Assembly (NCBI GenBank): GCA_963971285.1
Contig: OZ020261.1
Span: 1,612,001-1,676,000 of the forward strand
Direction: 5' to 3'
DNA: 64,000 bases
DNA from: Astropecten irregularis
Taxonomy: Eukaryota; Echinodermata; Asteroidea; Paxillosida; Astropectinidae
Positions 1 to 12,205 of the stretch are shown here, piece by piece. The stretch's first letter is position 1, and the number at the start of each line of letters is the position of its first letter. The position numbers and the translations under genes were made by a program. The notes beneath the pieces are model-generated. The model made no database searches. It was not told the origin of the DNA and was given only the letters and a program-made list of their open reading frames with translations.

Positions 1-222
1 TTACGTATAACTTTCAGGATATGAAGATGGTGTTGTAGAAACATACCGTTCAGATATTTCCACCTGAAATGCTGCATTTATCCAGAAATTAGTAAAACCA
101 AGACCGAAAACAGTTTTGATATCGGGGTAAGATCAAAACCATTCTTTACAAATTGAGATGGGTTTTCACCTATTTTCTCGTGACTCAGATGTCCGATTGA
201 GCTCAAGTTGTCACAGGTTTAC
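1..222. mobile_element. Family A-related MITE, partial (subfamily with GTCCGATTGAGCTCAA)
   Basis: Starts inside the element at the window edge (TTACGTATAACTTTCAGG) and ends at TCACAGGTTTA. The inner half differs from the reference and matches 1155-1410. Confidence 0.65.
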
Positions 223-1154
223 TATTTCATGTACATGCATGATGAGACAAAGTGTGAGTGCTGTTCTGTTACCTTTACCACTGCAAGTAAGCCTATGCAT
301 ACCCTAACGTTTAGCATATTGTATTCCTATAGTGTAACATTTTGGGCACAGTTCATCTTTAAAGACAGTTCGATTCTGAGCAAGATGATTATTAGATGAC
401 TTTTATTGCAATCAAATCGAGCAACACAAATTCATTTACCCCTTCATTTCAATGGTCCGTACTCGACACGTTGCCACATACCAGACCCATACACACCCTA
501 CAATACATATATATGACCGGATACTTCAAAATGAGTCTTAAGTTCACCTAGTTACTTTCCCATTGGACTTATGCATAAAGGAGTGAATATCTAGCTGCTC
601 AATTTGTGATATGATTCAAGTCTATACTACAATAGTACAAAAATGGTTAAGGTGTAAATATCATACATTTCTATTACTATGCATGTGTGCCACGTGTTTT
701 GAATGCATATAACTAAGAATCATCCTGAGCTACTTGTGCCTCATTTTGTAAGATTGGATCGGTTTTCCAGGGTTTTTCTCGCTTTGTATCGTTGTGCGAG
801 TCCTACCTGCCTGAGTAGTTATCTCACGGTGCATTAGACGCTACATGCCAATACCACGCTTGGTTAACTCATTAGCTACCAAGCGAACGCTACCCTAATT
901 TGTCAAAACTCGTTTTCCCGCGCAAAATGAATTCTTCGTTCCCGCGCGCGCCAAAGTAAAGCGCGCGAAAAAAAGTTTTGCAGGCAAATGCGAATCGATT
1001 TATTGATGCTGGACTTGCTGTGTGAGTGAAATGCGGCGATCTAGGCAGAGTGTGCGCATGCGCTCCGTGTTTCTCAAATAGGACGCAATTAAACATGTGA
1101 ACGGCAATTACAAATGCGAATTTCTTGGTCATAGGCCTACGAGTTTTTTGCCGA
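223..1154. other. No gene seen
   Basis: Unique-looking AT-rich sequence with one GC patch (895-1070, several CGCGCG). No splice-bounded reading frame recognised. Confidence 0.6.
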
Positions 1155-1410
1155 TTTACGTATAACTTTCAGGTTATAAAGGTTGTGATGTACAAACATA
1201 CCGTTAAAATATTTTTAACCTGAAATTGTGTTTTTATCCAGAAATTAGTAAAACGAAGACCGACAACAGTTTTGATCTCGGGGTAAGATCAAAACTATTC
1301 TTATAAGAAAAATTGTGTCGAGTTTTGGCTATTTTCTCGTGACTCAGATGTCCGATTGAGCTCAAATTTTCACAGGTTAATTATTTTATGTGCATGCTGG
1401 ATTAGACAAA
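1155..1410. mobile_element. Family A-related MITE, partial, same subfamily as 1-222
   Basis: Shares TTACGTATAACTTTCAGG, TTTTGATCTCGGGGTAAGAT and CAGATGTCCGATTGAGCTCA with 1-222; terminal repeats are missing. Confidence 0.65.
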
Positions 1411-1481
1411 GTGATTATACTTTTAAACGGAAATAAATTTAATCTTCAAATAACAACAAGGGTAACTCACTGGTTCATTTT

Positions 1482-1838
1482 AAAGGTGGTAGTATAATAC
1501 TTGGGTAGCATACCGAAACAGAAATCTCCACAGATTTATGACCTATAACTTACAGGGTATAAAGATGATGATGGTAGAAACATATAACATTATAATTTTT
1601 CGGCCTGAAATGCTATATTTATCCAGAAAAGAGTGAAACCAACGACTACAACTATTGATCTTGAAAAAGAAAAAATAACGGTGAAAAGACTTTTAAAATA
1701 CTGCGGGAGTTTTTCACTGTTTTCTCAAAGAGTGGGCACCGTATCTGACTGAAATTTTCACAGATGACTGTTACTGTATCTCCCTTTATATTTTACAGAA
1801 TATTTATGACAAAAACCAAAGTATTATATTACCTTTAA
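1482..1838. mobile_element. Family A MITE, diverged full-length copy
   Basis: TTAAAGGTGGTAGTATAATA at the left, AAAGTATTATATTACCTTTA at the right. Confidence 0.75.
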
Positions 1839-2416
1839 GTCAATCCTGCTCCAGTAATTTTGTCTTTGTTCACTACGAAACAAAAATTTGACAAGGGAAA
1901 TATATGGTACAAAGACAAGTTTACTATTTTTGATTTTTTTCCCCCACTTTCCTTTCCTTTCCTTTAGATTTCTAAACCCTTTTTCGTTTGATCTGCACAA
2001 TATGGTGAATAATTATCCATTCTGAACAGGCTTTGGCATTATTTTCTCAGGGGGATTCACACAAAGAAATCACTACATACGATTGCACGGACATCCCGGC
2101 TGATGATATCGAATGAGACTGTTTTTGAGCTACTCTGCATAATTGCAGTTGCTGCGTGGTACAGCAATTGAATAAACGCAGTGCCGTTGTGCTTAATCTA
2201 GGTCAAGTAGTTGCTACATAGCAACATGGAACCCGCTATGGAATAATGTGGATTTTTGGCAAGGCAGAATTGTGATTTTTGTATGTTGCCATGGCTGAGT
2301 AATAAGTGTATGGCCGATTTGGTTAGATTGAAACAGCACGTCGTGTTTGCGTCCCTGCGCAAGATACTTTACATCAAATTCCTCCATCCTACTTTTCTTT
2401 AAATTCCTCCTTTGTT

Positions 2417-2776
2417 TTAAAGGTAGTATCATACTTTGGTTTTTGTCAAAGAAGTACAGATTCATGGGCAAAAATATCAAGACAGATACAGTCACAGTCA
2501 TCTGTGAAAATTTCAGTCCCATACGGTGCCCACATTTTGAGAAAATCGTGAAAAACGGCCGCAGTATTTCTGAAGTCTTTTCTCTTTTTTTTTTATCTTT
2601 TAAAAGATCAAAAAGATTTTCGGTCGTTGTTTTACTAATTTCTGGATAAGTACACCATTTCAGGTAGAAAAAATGTAACGGTATGTTTCTACCAGCACCA
2701 TCTTCATACCAAGTTATACGTAAATCTGTGAACATTTCTGTTTTGGTGTCTTACCAAAGTATGATACTACCTTTAA
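2417..2776. mobile_element. Family A MITE, complete copy
   Basis: Both ends are intact: TTAAAGGTAGTATCATACTT and the exact inverse. Interior landmarks of the family: TTCATGGGCAAAAATATCAA, CATCTGTGAAAATTTCAG, CATACGGTGCCCAC, TTTCTGGATAA, ACCATCTTCATACC. No coding capacity. This copy serves as the reference for the family. Confidence 0.85.
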
Positions 2777-2799
2777 AGCATTTGTGCGATATTATAATT

Positions 2800-2960
2800 G
2801 GGTGCTGTGGCCTAGTGGTGTGGCGTGTCATACTCAAGGTCTTGTGGTTAATCTACAGATTGTGGGTTCGAATCCAGGCATGGGTTAGTGGTCATTGCGT
2901 CTTTGGGCAAGACACTTTACTTCAAATTCCTCTTCTTCATCCAGGAGTGCAATAAACACT
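2800..2960 (+). mobile_element. SINE type 1 (tRNA-derived head)
   Basis: TGGCCTAGTGGTGTGGCG (A-box), GTGGGTTCGAATCCAGGC (B-box), then TTTGGGCAAGACACTTTAC. Truncated after the TCCAGGAGT motif. Confidence 0.75.
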
Positions 2961-3344
2961 TGTATGGACTGAAAATACTTTGTTTTGTATAGTCATTTGT
3001 GCGCAATAATGGGTGCTGTGGCCTATAGTGCACATGCGTAGCATACACAGTGTGGACTTCACGACAAAGGACGCCCTCATAATGCAGATTTCAAAGACGT
3101 TATGCGGACTCGCACACGTCCACATAATGTTTCTATGCTAACGAAAATGCCAAAAGAAGGCATTTTTCATGTGTCTTTATCCGTCGCAAATTGAAGATTA
3201 GCATTCAAGGGATATTCGGTCCAAATTTCATCATGAAAAAAATGGGTACACTTCAAATAACAAATTGTTTAAAGATGTCCATTTGGTCAGAACATCAAAA
3301 CAAAGGAAAAACAATATACATATTAGTAAAAGAAATAGGCCTAT

Positions 3345-3560
3345 GTGTGGTCTGGTGTGTTTAATCAAGATTTTGTAGTCAATCTACAGATTGGGGGTTC
3401 GAATCCAGCCATGGGTTAGTTGTGTTTGTATCCTTGGGGCTTGGGCAAGATGCTTTGTCACATATACTGCTCCTCTTCACCAACGTGTAAAATAGGTACC
3501 AGCGAAGGTAGAGAATGGCTTTGTGGTTTGATTAGCCTCTGTACACCTTACGATAGCCAG
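3345..3560 (+). mobile_element. SINE type 1, partial
   Basis: GTCAATCTACAGATTGGGGG, GGTTCGAATCCAGCCATGGG, TTGGGCAAGATGCTTTGTC, then GGTACC and GTTTGATTAGCCTCTGT. Confidence 0.7.
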
Positions 3561-4766
3561 GGCTAAATCAAGTCCCCCTTCTTCGCAACTTGAGTTACGA
3601 TCGATCGTAGGGGCTTCGTGAACTTCTGTCATTTTGCTGTAGAATAACGGGATACAGTTGAATCGTTGTGGGAACCAGCACTCTCGTACTGTGCTGGAGT
3701 CAGAGATGGAAAAAGTGCTTGACTGACAACCATGACGCACCAAATACTCATTGTGATTTTATTCATGCCTTGTGAAGCAGCTGACAGAAGCGATTGGTAC
3801 AGACTAATACTCCAACTGAAGTATTTCCCCAACTTCAAACAACTACTGCGTCTATGCCCACGTCTAGAGGACATCCGAAGACCAGACATTGTAACAATCA
3901 CCCATCACCATCAACCATGAAGAAGTAGCTGTCACACTGCAAATGTACTGCTTTGAAGGTCATGAAAAGACAGAAGAACAGTTTGTACATATATCCAACA
4001 AGAAGACAACCATACTCTAAGTGTTACGCCTCACCTACCCCTATCTTTGGAAGTTTTCACCGGGCTTCTCTCCATTATTAACTGTTGGGAAGACCTCTGA
4101 CAAACATGTCACTCGTCCCGCGGAAGAAAAGTACAACCAGGACAGAGAATGGAATTAAACAAAGCGAGAAATGGAAATGACAGAAAGGAAAAGACAAAAC
4201 AAGCTTTGGAAAATAAAACGACAATGTACCGACCGTGTTATCATGCTTCTTTGCGGCAGTAAATGTTTCAGAAATATCCAAACATGAAATGTATGTTCTC
4301 CTATGTGTTTAGTAAAGCTCAGTGTGGTCTACATTGGCGTTGTGAAACCACGTCGCTTTTAGACCCTTTCTTTCAAGTTGAAGTCTTTACATAATATATG
4401 AGAACAAATAATCGCAGGGTATTTTTTAAACGACATGCAACAGCCGTCGATAGAGAAGTGCAATTGCTATCATCGTACGTGACAAGGTCCATTGAGAAGC
4501 CTGCTAACACTACGGTAGCACATCACTTATACCTTTGCACCAACAAAACAAAGTGATATGGCGAAATAACCACTGCTATATCGCTTTGAGTCATTTGTCC
4601 ACTTTGACCGTATAAGTGGATCCGTTCGTGTATAACTCATGACTTAAGTGACACCACTTTCTCCTAACAAGTAGTTTGCCAACGACCTTTGTGGGTTAAA
4701 GTACAGCCGAGGGGTGGGTGAAAGGGATAGAAGACAAGAAAATAGAGTGTATTTTTTCAAAATTTA

Positions 4767-5071
4767 CGGTAAGGGTAATATCATACTTTGTTTTTTGTCA
4801 ACGAAATACAGATTCATGGGCAAAAATATCAAGGAAGATACAGTCACAGTCATCTGTGAAATTCCCAGTCCCATACGGTGCCCACTTCTTGAGAAAACAG
4901 TGAAAACTCCCACGGTATCTTTAAACCATTATTGTTGATCTTCTTAAGATCAAAATTGTTGTTGGTTGTTGGTTTGACTCTTTTCTGGATAAATACAGCA
5001 TTTCAGGCACACAAATCTTCACGGTCTGTTTCTACCATCACCATCTTTATACCGTTTAAGTAAAAAATCTG
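4767..5071. mobile_element. Family A MITE, right end truncated
   Basis: GGTAATATCATACTTTG at the left and all interior landmarks; breaks off after CACCATCTTTATACC. Confidence 0.7.
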
Positions 5072-5688
5072 GTGAATTTTGACGATTAACGCAGCAAAAG
5101 TCACGCAAAATGTACTATTCGCGTGACGAGAAACCAAAGCGTGATTTAGTTTTGTTTTTTCAAATTCATCACTTGAAATTCGTGCAAAACTTCTACTCTA
5201 AACTATCTTTTTGCCCGGGTTAAACAAAAAATCTTCAAAAGAAAAGAAATGAACGTAAAGTTTGGTGAACTTCTCTAGCCTGACAACGATGGTATGTCTG
5301 TGAATATTTTTTCATTAATGTCGCGACTTTTAATGGTCGATTTTCAGACACTGTGAACAAATTGGACAGCATGTTTAATATTGCTTTAGTGAATATGTTC
5401 AATCTGTTGGATGGAATTTCAGTAAATCATTGAAATAGATCACATTTTTAATTTAATTTTGCAAAGGGCTGGTTCTTGTTTCTGCCGGGGGTAGTAATTT
5501 ACACTCACAATCTAGTACTTTCAGAGAGAATCAGGCAAAAGTGCAAGTTGACTCCGAAGTTAATGTTTCACTTTTCGAAAAGAGATTTTTAAATTCATCG
5601 TACCTTCACCAAATGGCTGAAAAAAGCAATTAAAGTGATGTTTGAAGCTTTGGACAATTCTATATTTTTGGGCTCCTACTTTGATGTC

Positions 5689-5900
5689 TTTTCAAAACAG
5701 AGGCTCAGGGTCGGACACCATTTTAGTGAATCCATTCTAAAATAAAGGGTTTCAAAATAGAGGCTTTTTGGCTGCGGTTCGGAAGTAGATTCTCTGGTTT
5801 AAAAAGGAAAACAGAGATTCAGCTTCAATGAAAAATCAAAACCTATATTTTCAGCATAATGGATGACGGAGCCTGAGCCTGAGTTTCGAAAAAGCCCTTA
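5689..5900. mobile_element. Family E fold-back element
   Basis: Carries GGTTCGGAAGTAGATTCTCT, AACAGAGATTCAGCTTCAAT, ACCTATATTTTCAGCAT and GGAGCCTGAGCC, shared with 9012-9245 and 50677-50943. Confidence 0.65.
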
Positions 5901-6093
5901 GTTGATACCCTGCGTGTATTTGGTCACTAGATTGGTCTTGTTTGCACTGACGTCTATGCCATAATTTGAGCTGTGTTGTCCAAATAGAATGTTACTTATT
6001 CTGTGACATACGTCCGCTTACAAATGTTGAATTCGGTCGCAATATTTTGCAAGAAATATATTTGTAACATTTATTTAACCGTCTATGCAAACC

Positions 6094-6235
6094 AGGGGTC
6101 GATTTCACAAAACTCATCGTAACTTATTATTAATCGTAAGACTTATGATGCATTGCAGCCCGTCGTAGGATTCGATGGGTTATCCTTCGTAACTCGAGTT
6201 ACGATCGATCGTAGGACTTCGTGAAATCGACCCCT
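6094..6235. mobile_element. Family G palindromic MITE
   Basis: AGGGGTCGATTTCACAAAAC at the left and its inverse at the right, with central CGTAACTCGAGTTACGATCG. Confidence 0.8.
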
Positions 6236-7384
6236 GTATACGTTTTGTTTATTAAAAAAACATAAAAGAGAATATAATACACTACACGCTCTCAATGCCT
6301 CAAAATAAAGAACGGAAATTTATATTATCCAACTCTGATCTTAACTTTTTCGTCACACCCCCTCCCCCTACATAAACGCTCGGTCATTGAACTGTAAGTA
6401 CTATCGTGCTTTCCGTTTTATTTTCAGCTTCTGAAATTCATTTCAGCTTATTTAGTGTTGTAAAGGAAACTTTACAAGCAAATATACCAAAAAAAACCGT
6501 CACCATTTAGAACCAAATTGTTCACATGCAACCAGTACGTTTCTTTAACTATAGACCTACACACTTTGTACGTGGGACAGAAATACACACTGAATTGACT
6601 ATTAACGTTGTAAATAGATGGAATGGTTTCTCGATGTGGACATTTACTCTGGGGTAATGAAGACCGATAGTGACCGGGGATATGTATGGCTGTGCTGGCG
6701 CCGATGGCTGCCCGTCAGTTCCCCACAAATGAGGGACAGAAATTACGGTGCTCTAATCCAAGCTTATCCAGTAATGACCATCCCTAATCGAAACAAATGA
6801 ACTGCCTGGCCGCAAATAAACACGTTTTGTGAAATATAACTCAATTTGCACACATACATAAGGGACAAAAATTGCCTTTATTAGTACAACACAAAGCATT
6901 GTGAATTTCACTGATCAAGTGAAACTCTGTGAAAATCGGCTTTGCGTCAAGATTCTAAAACAAAAATAAAAAATAATGCCAATTCCAATTGAAAATGATA
7001 ATAACTAGACCTGTGTTTGTTGACAAACACTGAGCTGTTTCGCGTATGTTTTATAAATAATATGAAAAACAAACATGAACGGAATTGGCCCAGTACAGAG
7101 AAATAGCGGTGTTTTAATTGTCGTAAACAACTATCAGGAGCGTCGTCATTCGTCCATCAATACACGTATACAGATTCGTCTACATACACATGCCCATGAG
7201 AAACACAGAAATGGCCGAGTGTAGTATGTATGGTTGTGCATTGGGCGGTGGAAACAGCAAACTGATTGATTTTCTAGCTGGTCGTGCTTCGTTCACGTGT
7301 ACACAATAGGCCCACTACTATAGATAGCCATATCAGCGGTCCAAAAAGTTCCAAAAACCGTGTTTTGTGTTATGTTTGACTCTA

Positions 7385-7620
7385 AATGGCAAAATTAATT
7401 ATTCAAAAAAATCAATAAAAAAATCAGTCGATAACGTCATCGTGACGTTACTTCACATTTGGGATAGTAATAGCATTTCTTAAATACCCACCAAGTTTCA
7501 TCACGATCGGATATTCGCTGATATGTGTTTCTGTGAAAAAAAAGGCAACATTAATTATTCAAAAATCAATAAAAAATCAGCCGATGACGTCATCGTGACG
7601 TCACTTCACATTTCGGATAC
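7385..7620. repeat. Direct repeat with TGACGTCA motifs
   Basis: TTAATTATTCAAAA, CAATAAAAA.ATCAG and GATGACGTCATCGTGACGTC recur after about 155 bases. Further TGACGTCA sites lie at about 7757 and 7906. Confidence 0.75.
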
Positions 7621-8305
7621 TAGTACCATTCCCTATCTACCCACTGCCTATAGCCTAACAAACAATTTGCTGAAAGAATTTCGAAAATACGATTTGTCGT
7701 TCATGAGATATAAAGAAAAGGTCCACAAAAATTGAATAATTCGTATAAAAATCACATGATGACGTCATCAACACGTGACTGAAATTGTTGTCTTTAACAC
7801 GTCCCCCCATACTTACATATCAAGTCTGAGCTGCATCGGACTTGCCGTTTCGGAGATAAAGAGCCCTAAAATTTGCACTTTTATGATGACGTAATTGTGC
7901 ACGTGATGACGTCACGATGACGTACATACGCGGGACACTATTCGGGGTGTTGGTCTAACTATGTGCCAACAAGTACGAAGTTGATCGGAATTGGCATAAT
8001 GGTAGAAGTGGCTCTTAGAAAACCCCTGTGTTATGTCTATGGGAACAAAGTGGGGAAAGAAGAAAAAAAGGAAAAAATATTTATAAAAAAAAATAAGAAA
8101 AACAAAAGCTGTTCCGCTGCATGCGAAACAGCTTATAAGAAGAAGAATTATTGTAACAGATAACTCAAATCCCACCACATACGAGACAGAAATTTCCTTA
8201 ATAACGACAATACAAAGTATTGTAAGTTGTGAGATTCACTGATCAAGTTTTGACCGTTAAATAATTATACATTTTTAATAGTGAGTCCAAAAGAAGAACA
8301 ATAAC

Positions 8306-8453
8306 GCTAGCTCGGTGGCCTAGCGGTATGGCATCTGCACTAGTAAGCAGGAGGTCGTGGGTTTAAATCCCACATGAGTCAGCGCGTGATGTTTTCAAGG
8401 GCGATAAATAGTTTGCATAATTAAATTCAATAAACGAATAAATTGATTATAAC
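8306..8453 (+). mobile_element. tRNA-derived SINE with perfect 12-bp target duplication
   Basis: The head GGCCTAGCGGTATGGC ... CTAGTAAGCAGGAGGTCGTG ... GGTTTAAATCC has RNA polymerase III A- and B-boxes and resembles tRNA-Thr(AGT) with T-stem GTGGG/CCCAC. The acceptor stem pairs poorly, so it is not a working tRNA. AAGAACAATAAC occurs exactly at 8294-8305 and 8454-8465. No poly(A) tail; the tail is AT-rich. Confidence 0.85.
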
Positions 8454-8550
8454 AAGAACAATAACAATTTCAATTTTGAGGATACTTTTAGCATATAATG
8501 AAAACGATGATATGATCGACTAATATGCATAATTACATTAGTTTGTAACA

Positions 8551-8919
8551 TTAAAGGGATGGTACAGAATTTATAAGACAAAATACACTTCATGATCACA
8601 GAATCACATAAAACTTACACAGTATAATGGTGATGATAGGAGAAAACATCCCATGTTTTTGTCTGAAATGCCATATTCGTTGAGAAATGAATGAAACTAT
8701 TTTCCGATCGGAATAAATCGCTTCGAAGCGTTTTATTCATTCGTTGAAATGTGTACAGTTCTCTATAAACGGGTTTTCACTATTTTCTCGGGACCCAGAT
8801 GGCTGATTGACCTCAAACTTCTACAGGTTTGTCAGTTAAGGTATATGATGGATACATAATGTGCTTTCACTGTCAGCAACGGGTTTTTCCCAAAAACCAG
8901 TTCTGTACTATCCCTTTAA
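8551..8919. mobile_element. Family C MITE, full length
   Basis: Ends TTAAAGGGATGGTACAGAAT and its inverse. Interior CGCTTCGAAGCG palindrome, GGCTGATTGACCTCAAACTT. Layout resembles family A but the sequence is different. Confidence 0.8.
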
Positions 8920-9011
8920 CTTTGTGGCCACTTAGCCATCAAAATGCAGGTCCTCTTATTTGCTGTGAATGAGCTTCTTGAAAAAGACTTACATAAATGA
9001 AATGAAACTTA

Positions 9012-9245
9012 TACGGCCTTTCCGAAACGGAGGCTTAGGCTCAGGCTCAGGCTCCAGCTCTGACTTCCATATGCTAAAAATATAGGTTGTAGTTTTCCAT
9101 TGAAGCTGAAGCTCTGTTTTCCTTTCCATACTAGAGAATCTACTTCAGACCCGCAGCCAAAAGCCAACAATTTTGATGCCCGTTGTGTTAGAATGGATTC
9201 GCGAAATGGAGCCGGAGCCTGAAACTGTTCCGAAAACGCCCTTAG
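9012..9245. mobile_element. Family E fold-back element
   Basis: GGCCTTTCCGAAACGGAGGC at the left and GTTCCGAAAACGCCC at the right. Confidence 0.7.
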
Positions 9246-9721
9246 GCTTTGAGAAAGATCCTGCTAGGATCGAAACGCGTCAGGCCCTCCTAACTCCAAG
9301 CAGTAATGAAATGGATAGCTAGTGATGAATTTGGAATGAATGGCTGGGGCTTGACAGGCATTCTGACAAAGCCCCCTGTAGCCTCTGACCTGATTTTTGT
9401 TTTTCGCAAAGCCAAACAGATTCCTGAGAAATGTTTCTCGAGAAGATCTGAGATTAGCAGAGCAAGGTCCATGTCACGACCAACGGCCAATGTAGGCACA
9501 GGGACACAACACGATTTTAATCGGATTGAACCAATGTCACTGATAGGAATCAACACACAAAGTTAAGCAAAGCCTGACACACTAAGCCGCTTACAAAATA
9601 AGGTCCTATCACCATCCTTGTAAGTGGCATATGAAGTCGCTATGCAGATGGTACTTAATGCTTCTTGAAACCCACGTACCTGGGGCCAATTTCAGTACCT
9701 TCTTAAAGCTGCAAAATTTGC

Positions 9722-10050
9722 TTAAAGGTAATATCAAACTTTGGTAGCATTACCGAAACAGAAATCTTCACAGATTTAACTATAACCTACATGGTTTAAA
9801 GATGGTGATGGTAGAAACATACCTCTACAGATTTTCTGCCGGAAATGCTGTATTTGTCCAGAAAAAAAGTTCAACCAGTGACCAAAATCATTTTTGATCT
9901 TTTGAAGATCAAAATTAAAAAAGAAAAGACTTAAAAAAATACTGTGGCCATTGTTCACTGTTTTCTCAAAAAGTGGGTACCGTATGGGACTGGAATTTTC
10001 ACAGATGACTGTTAATGTACCTTATTTTTGCCCATGGGTCTGCAAGCATA
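9722..10050. mobile_element. Family A MITE, right end truncated
   Basis: TTAAAGGTAATATCAAACTT at the left; ends after TTTTTGCCCATGGGTCTGC. Confidence 0.7.
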
Positions 10051-10120
10051 ACAAAAATCAATGAATAATAAACGTATAATACATGATTGGTAAAAGCCAC
10101 AGAACAGCACTCAAACTTTA

Positions 10121-10212
10121 GGCCTTTTCACACGACACTAACAAAAACTTTCAACCATTGAGAAAATAATGTTCTCACGGTTGAGAGTTTTAAGTGCCGT
10201 GTGAAAAGACCT
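10121..10212. mobile_element. Short palindromic MITE
   Basis: GGCCTTTTCACACGACACTA left and GTGCCGTGTGAAAAGACC right. Confidence 0.75.
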
Positions 10213-10247
10213 TTTGTCTGAGTCTGATCCAGCATGTAGATGAAACA

Positions 10248-10356
10248 TTAGGCACGTTCACACTGACCAAAAAAGCACGACTATTTGGGTCGCGATTTGG
10301 GTCGCCCAAATAGTCGCGCTTTTTTGGTGTGTGGGTGTGTGTGTGAACGTGCCTAA
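10248..10356. mobile_element. Short palindromic MITE
   Basis: TTAGGCACGTTCACACTGAC left, its inverse right; loop arms CGACTATTTGGGTCGCG and GGGCGACCCAAATAG-type. Confidence 0.8.
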
Positions 10357-10363
10357 TAAACCT

Positions 10364-10578
10364 GTGAAGATTTCAGCTCAATCGGACATCTGAATCACGA
10401 CAAAATAGCGAAAACATTACTCCGTCTTAAAAACCGTTTTCGGTCTTTGTGTTACCAATTTCTGGATAAATACAGCATTTAAACGATATGTTCCTACCAC
10501 AACACCATCTTCATACCCTGATAGTTATACGTGATCTGTGCACGTTTGGGTATGTTACCAAATCTGTACTGTACCTTG
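10364..10578. mobile_element. Family A-related MITE, partial
   Basis: Carries CTCAATCGGACATCTGAATC, TTTCTGGATAAATACAGCAT and ACCATCTTCATACCCTG; only the right half is present. Confidence 0.6.
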
Positions 10579-10728
10579 AAGTTGAAGCAAATGTTGTGCT
10601 ATAAAGCCAGCCATATTGGCCCCTGTCAAATATTATATGGCCCTACATAACATCCATGAGTGGATGATTGCAAGCAAAAGAAAATGTATAGGCCTACATA
10701 ACCCGATAACGTAGCCCCTGTTAGTATG

Positions 10729-11065
10729 TTAAAGGTAGCATCATACTTTGGATACATATAATTCTTACAGGGTAAAATTATGGTGATGGTAGGAACATAC
10801 TGTTAAAATTTGTCTGCCTATAATGCTGTATTTATCCAGAAAAGAGTAAAACCAGTGACCAACATTATTTTTGATCTTTTAAAGATCAAAATTAAAAGAG
10901 AAAAGACTTAACAAATACTGTGGCCGTTTGTCACTGTTTTCTCATAAAAATGAGCTCCGTGTGAGACTGAAATTTTCACAGATGACTGTGACTCTTTCTG
11001 TCTTGATATTTTGCCCATAAATCTGTATTTCTTTGACAAAAAACAAAGTGTGATATTATCTTTAA
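10729..11065. mobile_element. Family A MITE, near full length
   Basis: TTAAAGGTAGCATCATACTT at the left and GTGTGATATTATCTTTAA at the right. Confidence 0.75.
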
Positions 11066-11480
11066 ACAATTCGTGATATACGGGTATCTGTTATTCTCAT
11101 TCTCCCGGTGGAGTAACTATACACGACGACACAAGGTGAGCTAGCTAGACCTTGATTCTTATATGTGATTATATCAAAGCTGTCTTCTTATTTATTTTCA
11201 TTTCCCTAGTGTAATCTGTAACAACCATCTTAAAGTTGACATTGGATGTATTTCATGTGGTAAAAATCTGACTTGTGTCGGCACTGGATGTTTGTGGAAC
11301 GGTGATCAGATTATAGGAAGAAAAACAAATTACAAGACAGAAAAATGTAAACATGAAGAGATATGTTTTGCGCTATATTGGCTCATATTAGACTGCATGA
11401 GAGAACAAAGAAATGCGTTTCTTTGTGTCTATAGGATACATGTTCCAAGACCTTTCTTTCCAAAACTAACCCTGCTTAAA

Positions 11481-11795
11481 TTAAAGGTAGTATCATATTT
11501 TTGTTTTTGTCACAAGAAATACAGATTCATGGGCAGAAATATCAAGGAAGATACAGTAACAGTCATTTGTGAAAATTTCAGTCCCATACGGTGCCAACTT
11601 TTTTTAGAAAACAGTGAAAAAACGGCCACTATATTTCTTAAGTCTTTTCTCTTCCATTTTCAATCTTTAAAAGATAAAAAATAAATTTTGTCAGTCTGGT
11701 TTTACTCTTTCCTGGATAAATAGATCGTTTAAGATTTATAAATCTGTGAAAATGTCTGTTTCGGTATGCTACCAAAGTATGATACTACCTCTAAG
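11481..11795. mobile_element. Family A MITE, near full length with internal deletion
   Basis: TTAAAGGTAGTATCATATTT at the left, ACCAAAGTATGATACTACCT at the right. Confidence 0.75.
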
Positions 11796-11959
11796 GCCCG
11801 GTTCAGACGTCGTGACATTTTTATTCGAGATAAAAATATTCTTCATGTTTGAATAATATTAAAATGAAGTGATAATCAAAATATATCCGAGGGGGAATCC
11901 CAGTGGACGGGTAACGAGGCCAGCCGAAAGATGGCAATGTCGTGTACACGTATTGTATT

Positions 11960-12205
11960 GGGGTCGATTTCACAAAACGCATCGTAACTTATTATCATTC
12001 GTAGGTTTTAAGGCATACTGCAGCCCTACGTGGGATACGATGGGTTTTCCTTCGTAACTCGAGTTACGATCGATCGTAACGTCCTGTCAACCGTAGGTCT
12101 TATGATGCATCGCAATCCCACGTAGAGGTCGGATACGATGGGTTAGCATAGTATCCTTCGTAACTCGAGTAACGATCGATCGTAGGACTTCGTGAAATCA
12201 ACCCC
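11960..12205. mobile_element. Family G MITE, partly doubled
   Basis: Same ends as 6094-6235, but the TCGTAACTCGAGT(A/T)ACGATCGATCG core occurs twice (12052 and 12160 areas). Confidence 0.75.

Larger units (their letters stand above)
3600..8290. other. No gene seen; repeats and unassigned sequence
   Basis: Besides the elements listed, 6830-6930 and 8165-8250 share GGGACA.AAATT..CTTA, CAAAG.ATTGT and TTTCACTGATCAAG, as if two direct copies of something flank 6930-8165. No open frame resembles a known protein. Confidence 0.55.

Noticed and set aside
2214-2735. 173-codon minus-strand open frame
   Set aside because: Mostly inside a family A MITE; similar pieces recur in other copies.
8306-8384. 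Functional tRNA-Thr gene
   Set aside because: Acceptor stem pairs poorly and the unit with its tail is flanked by a 12-bp target duplication, so it is a SINE.
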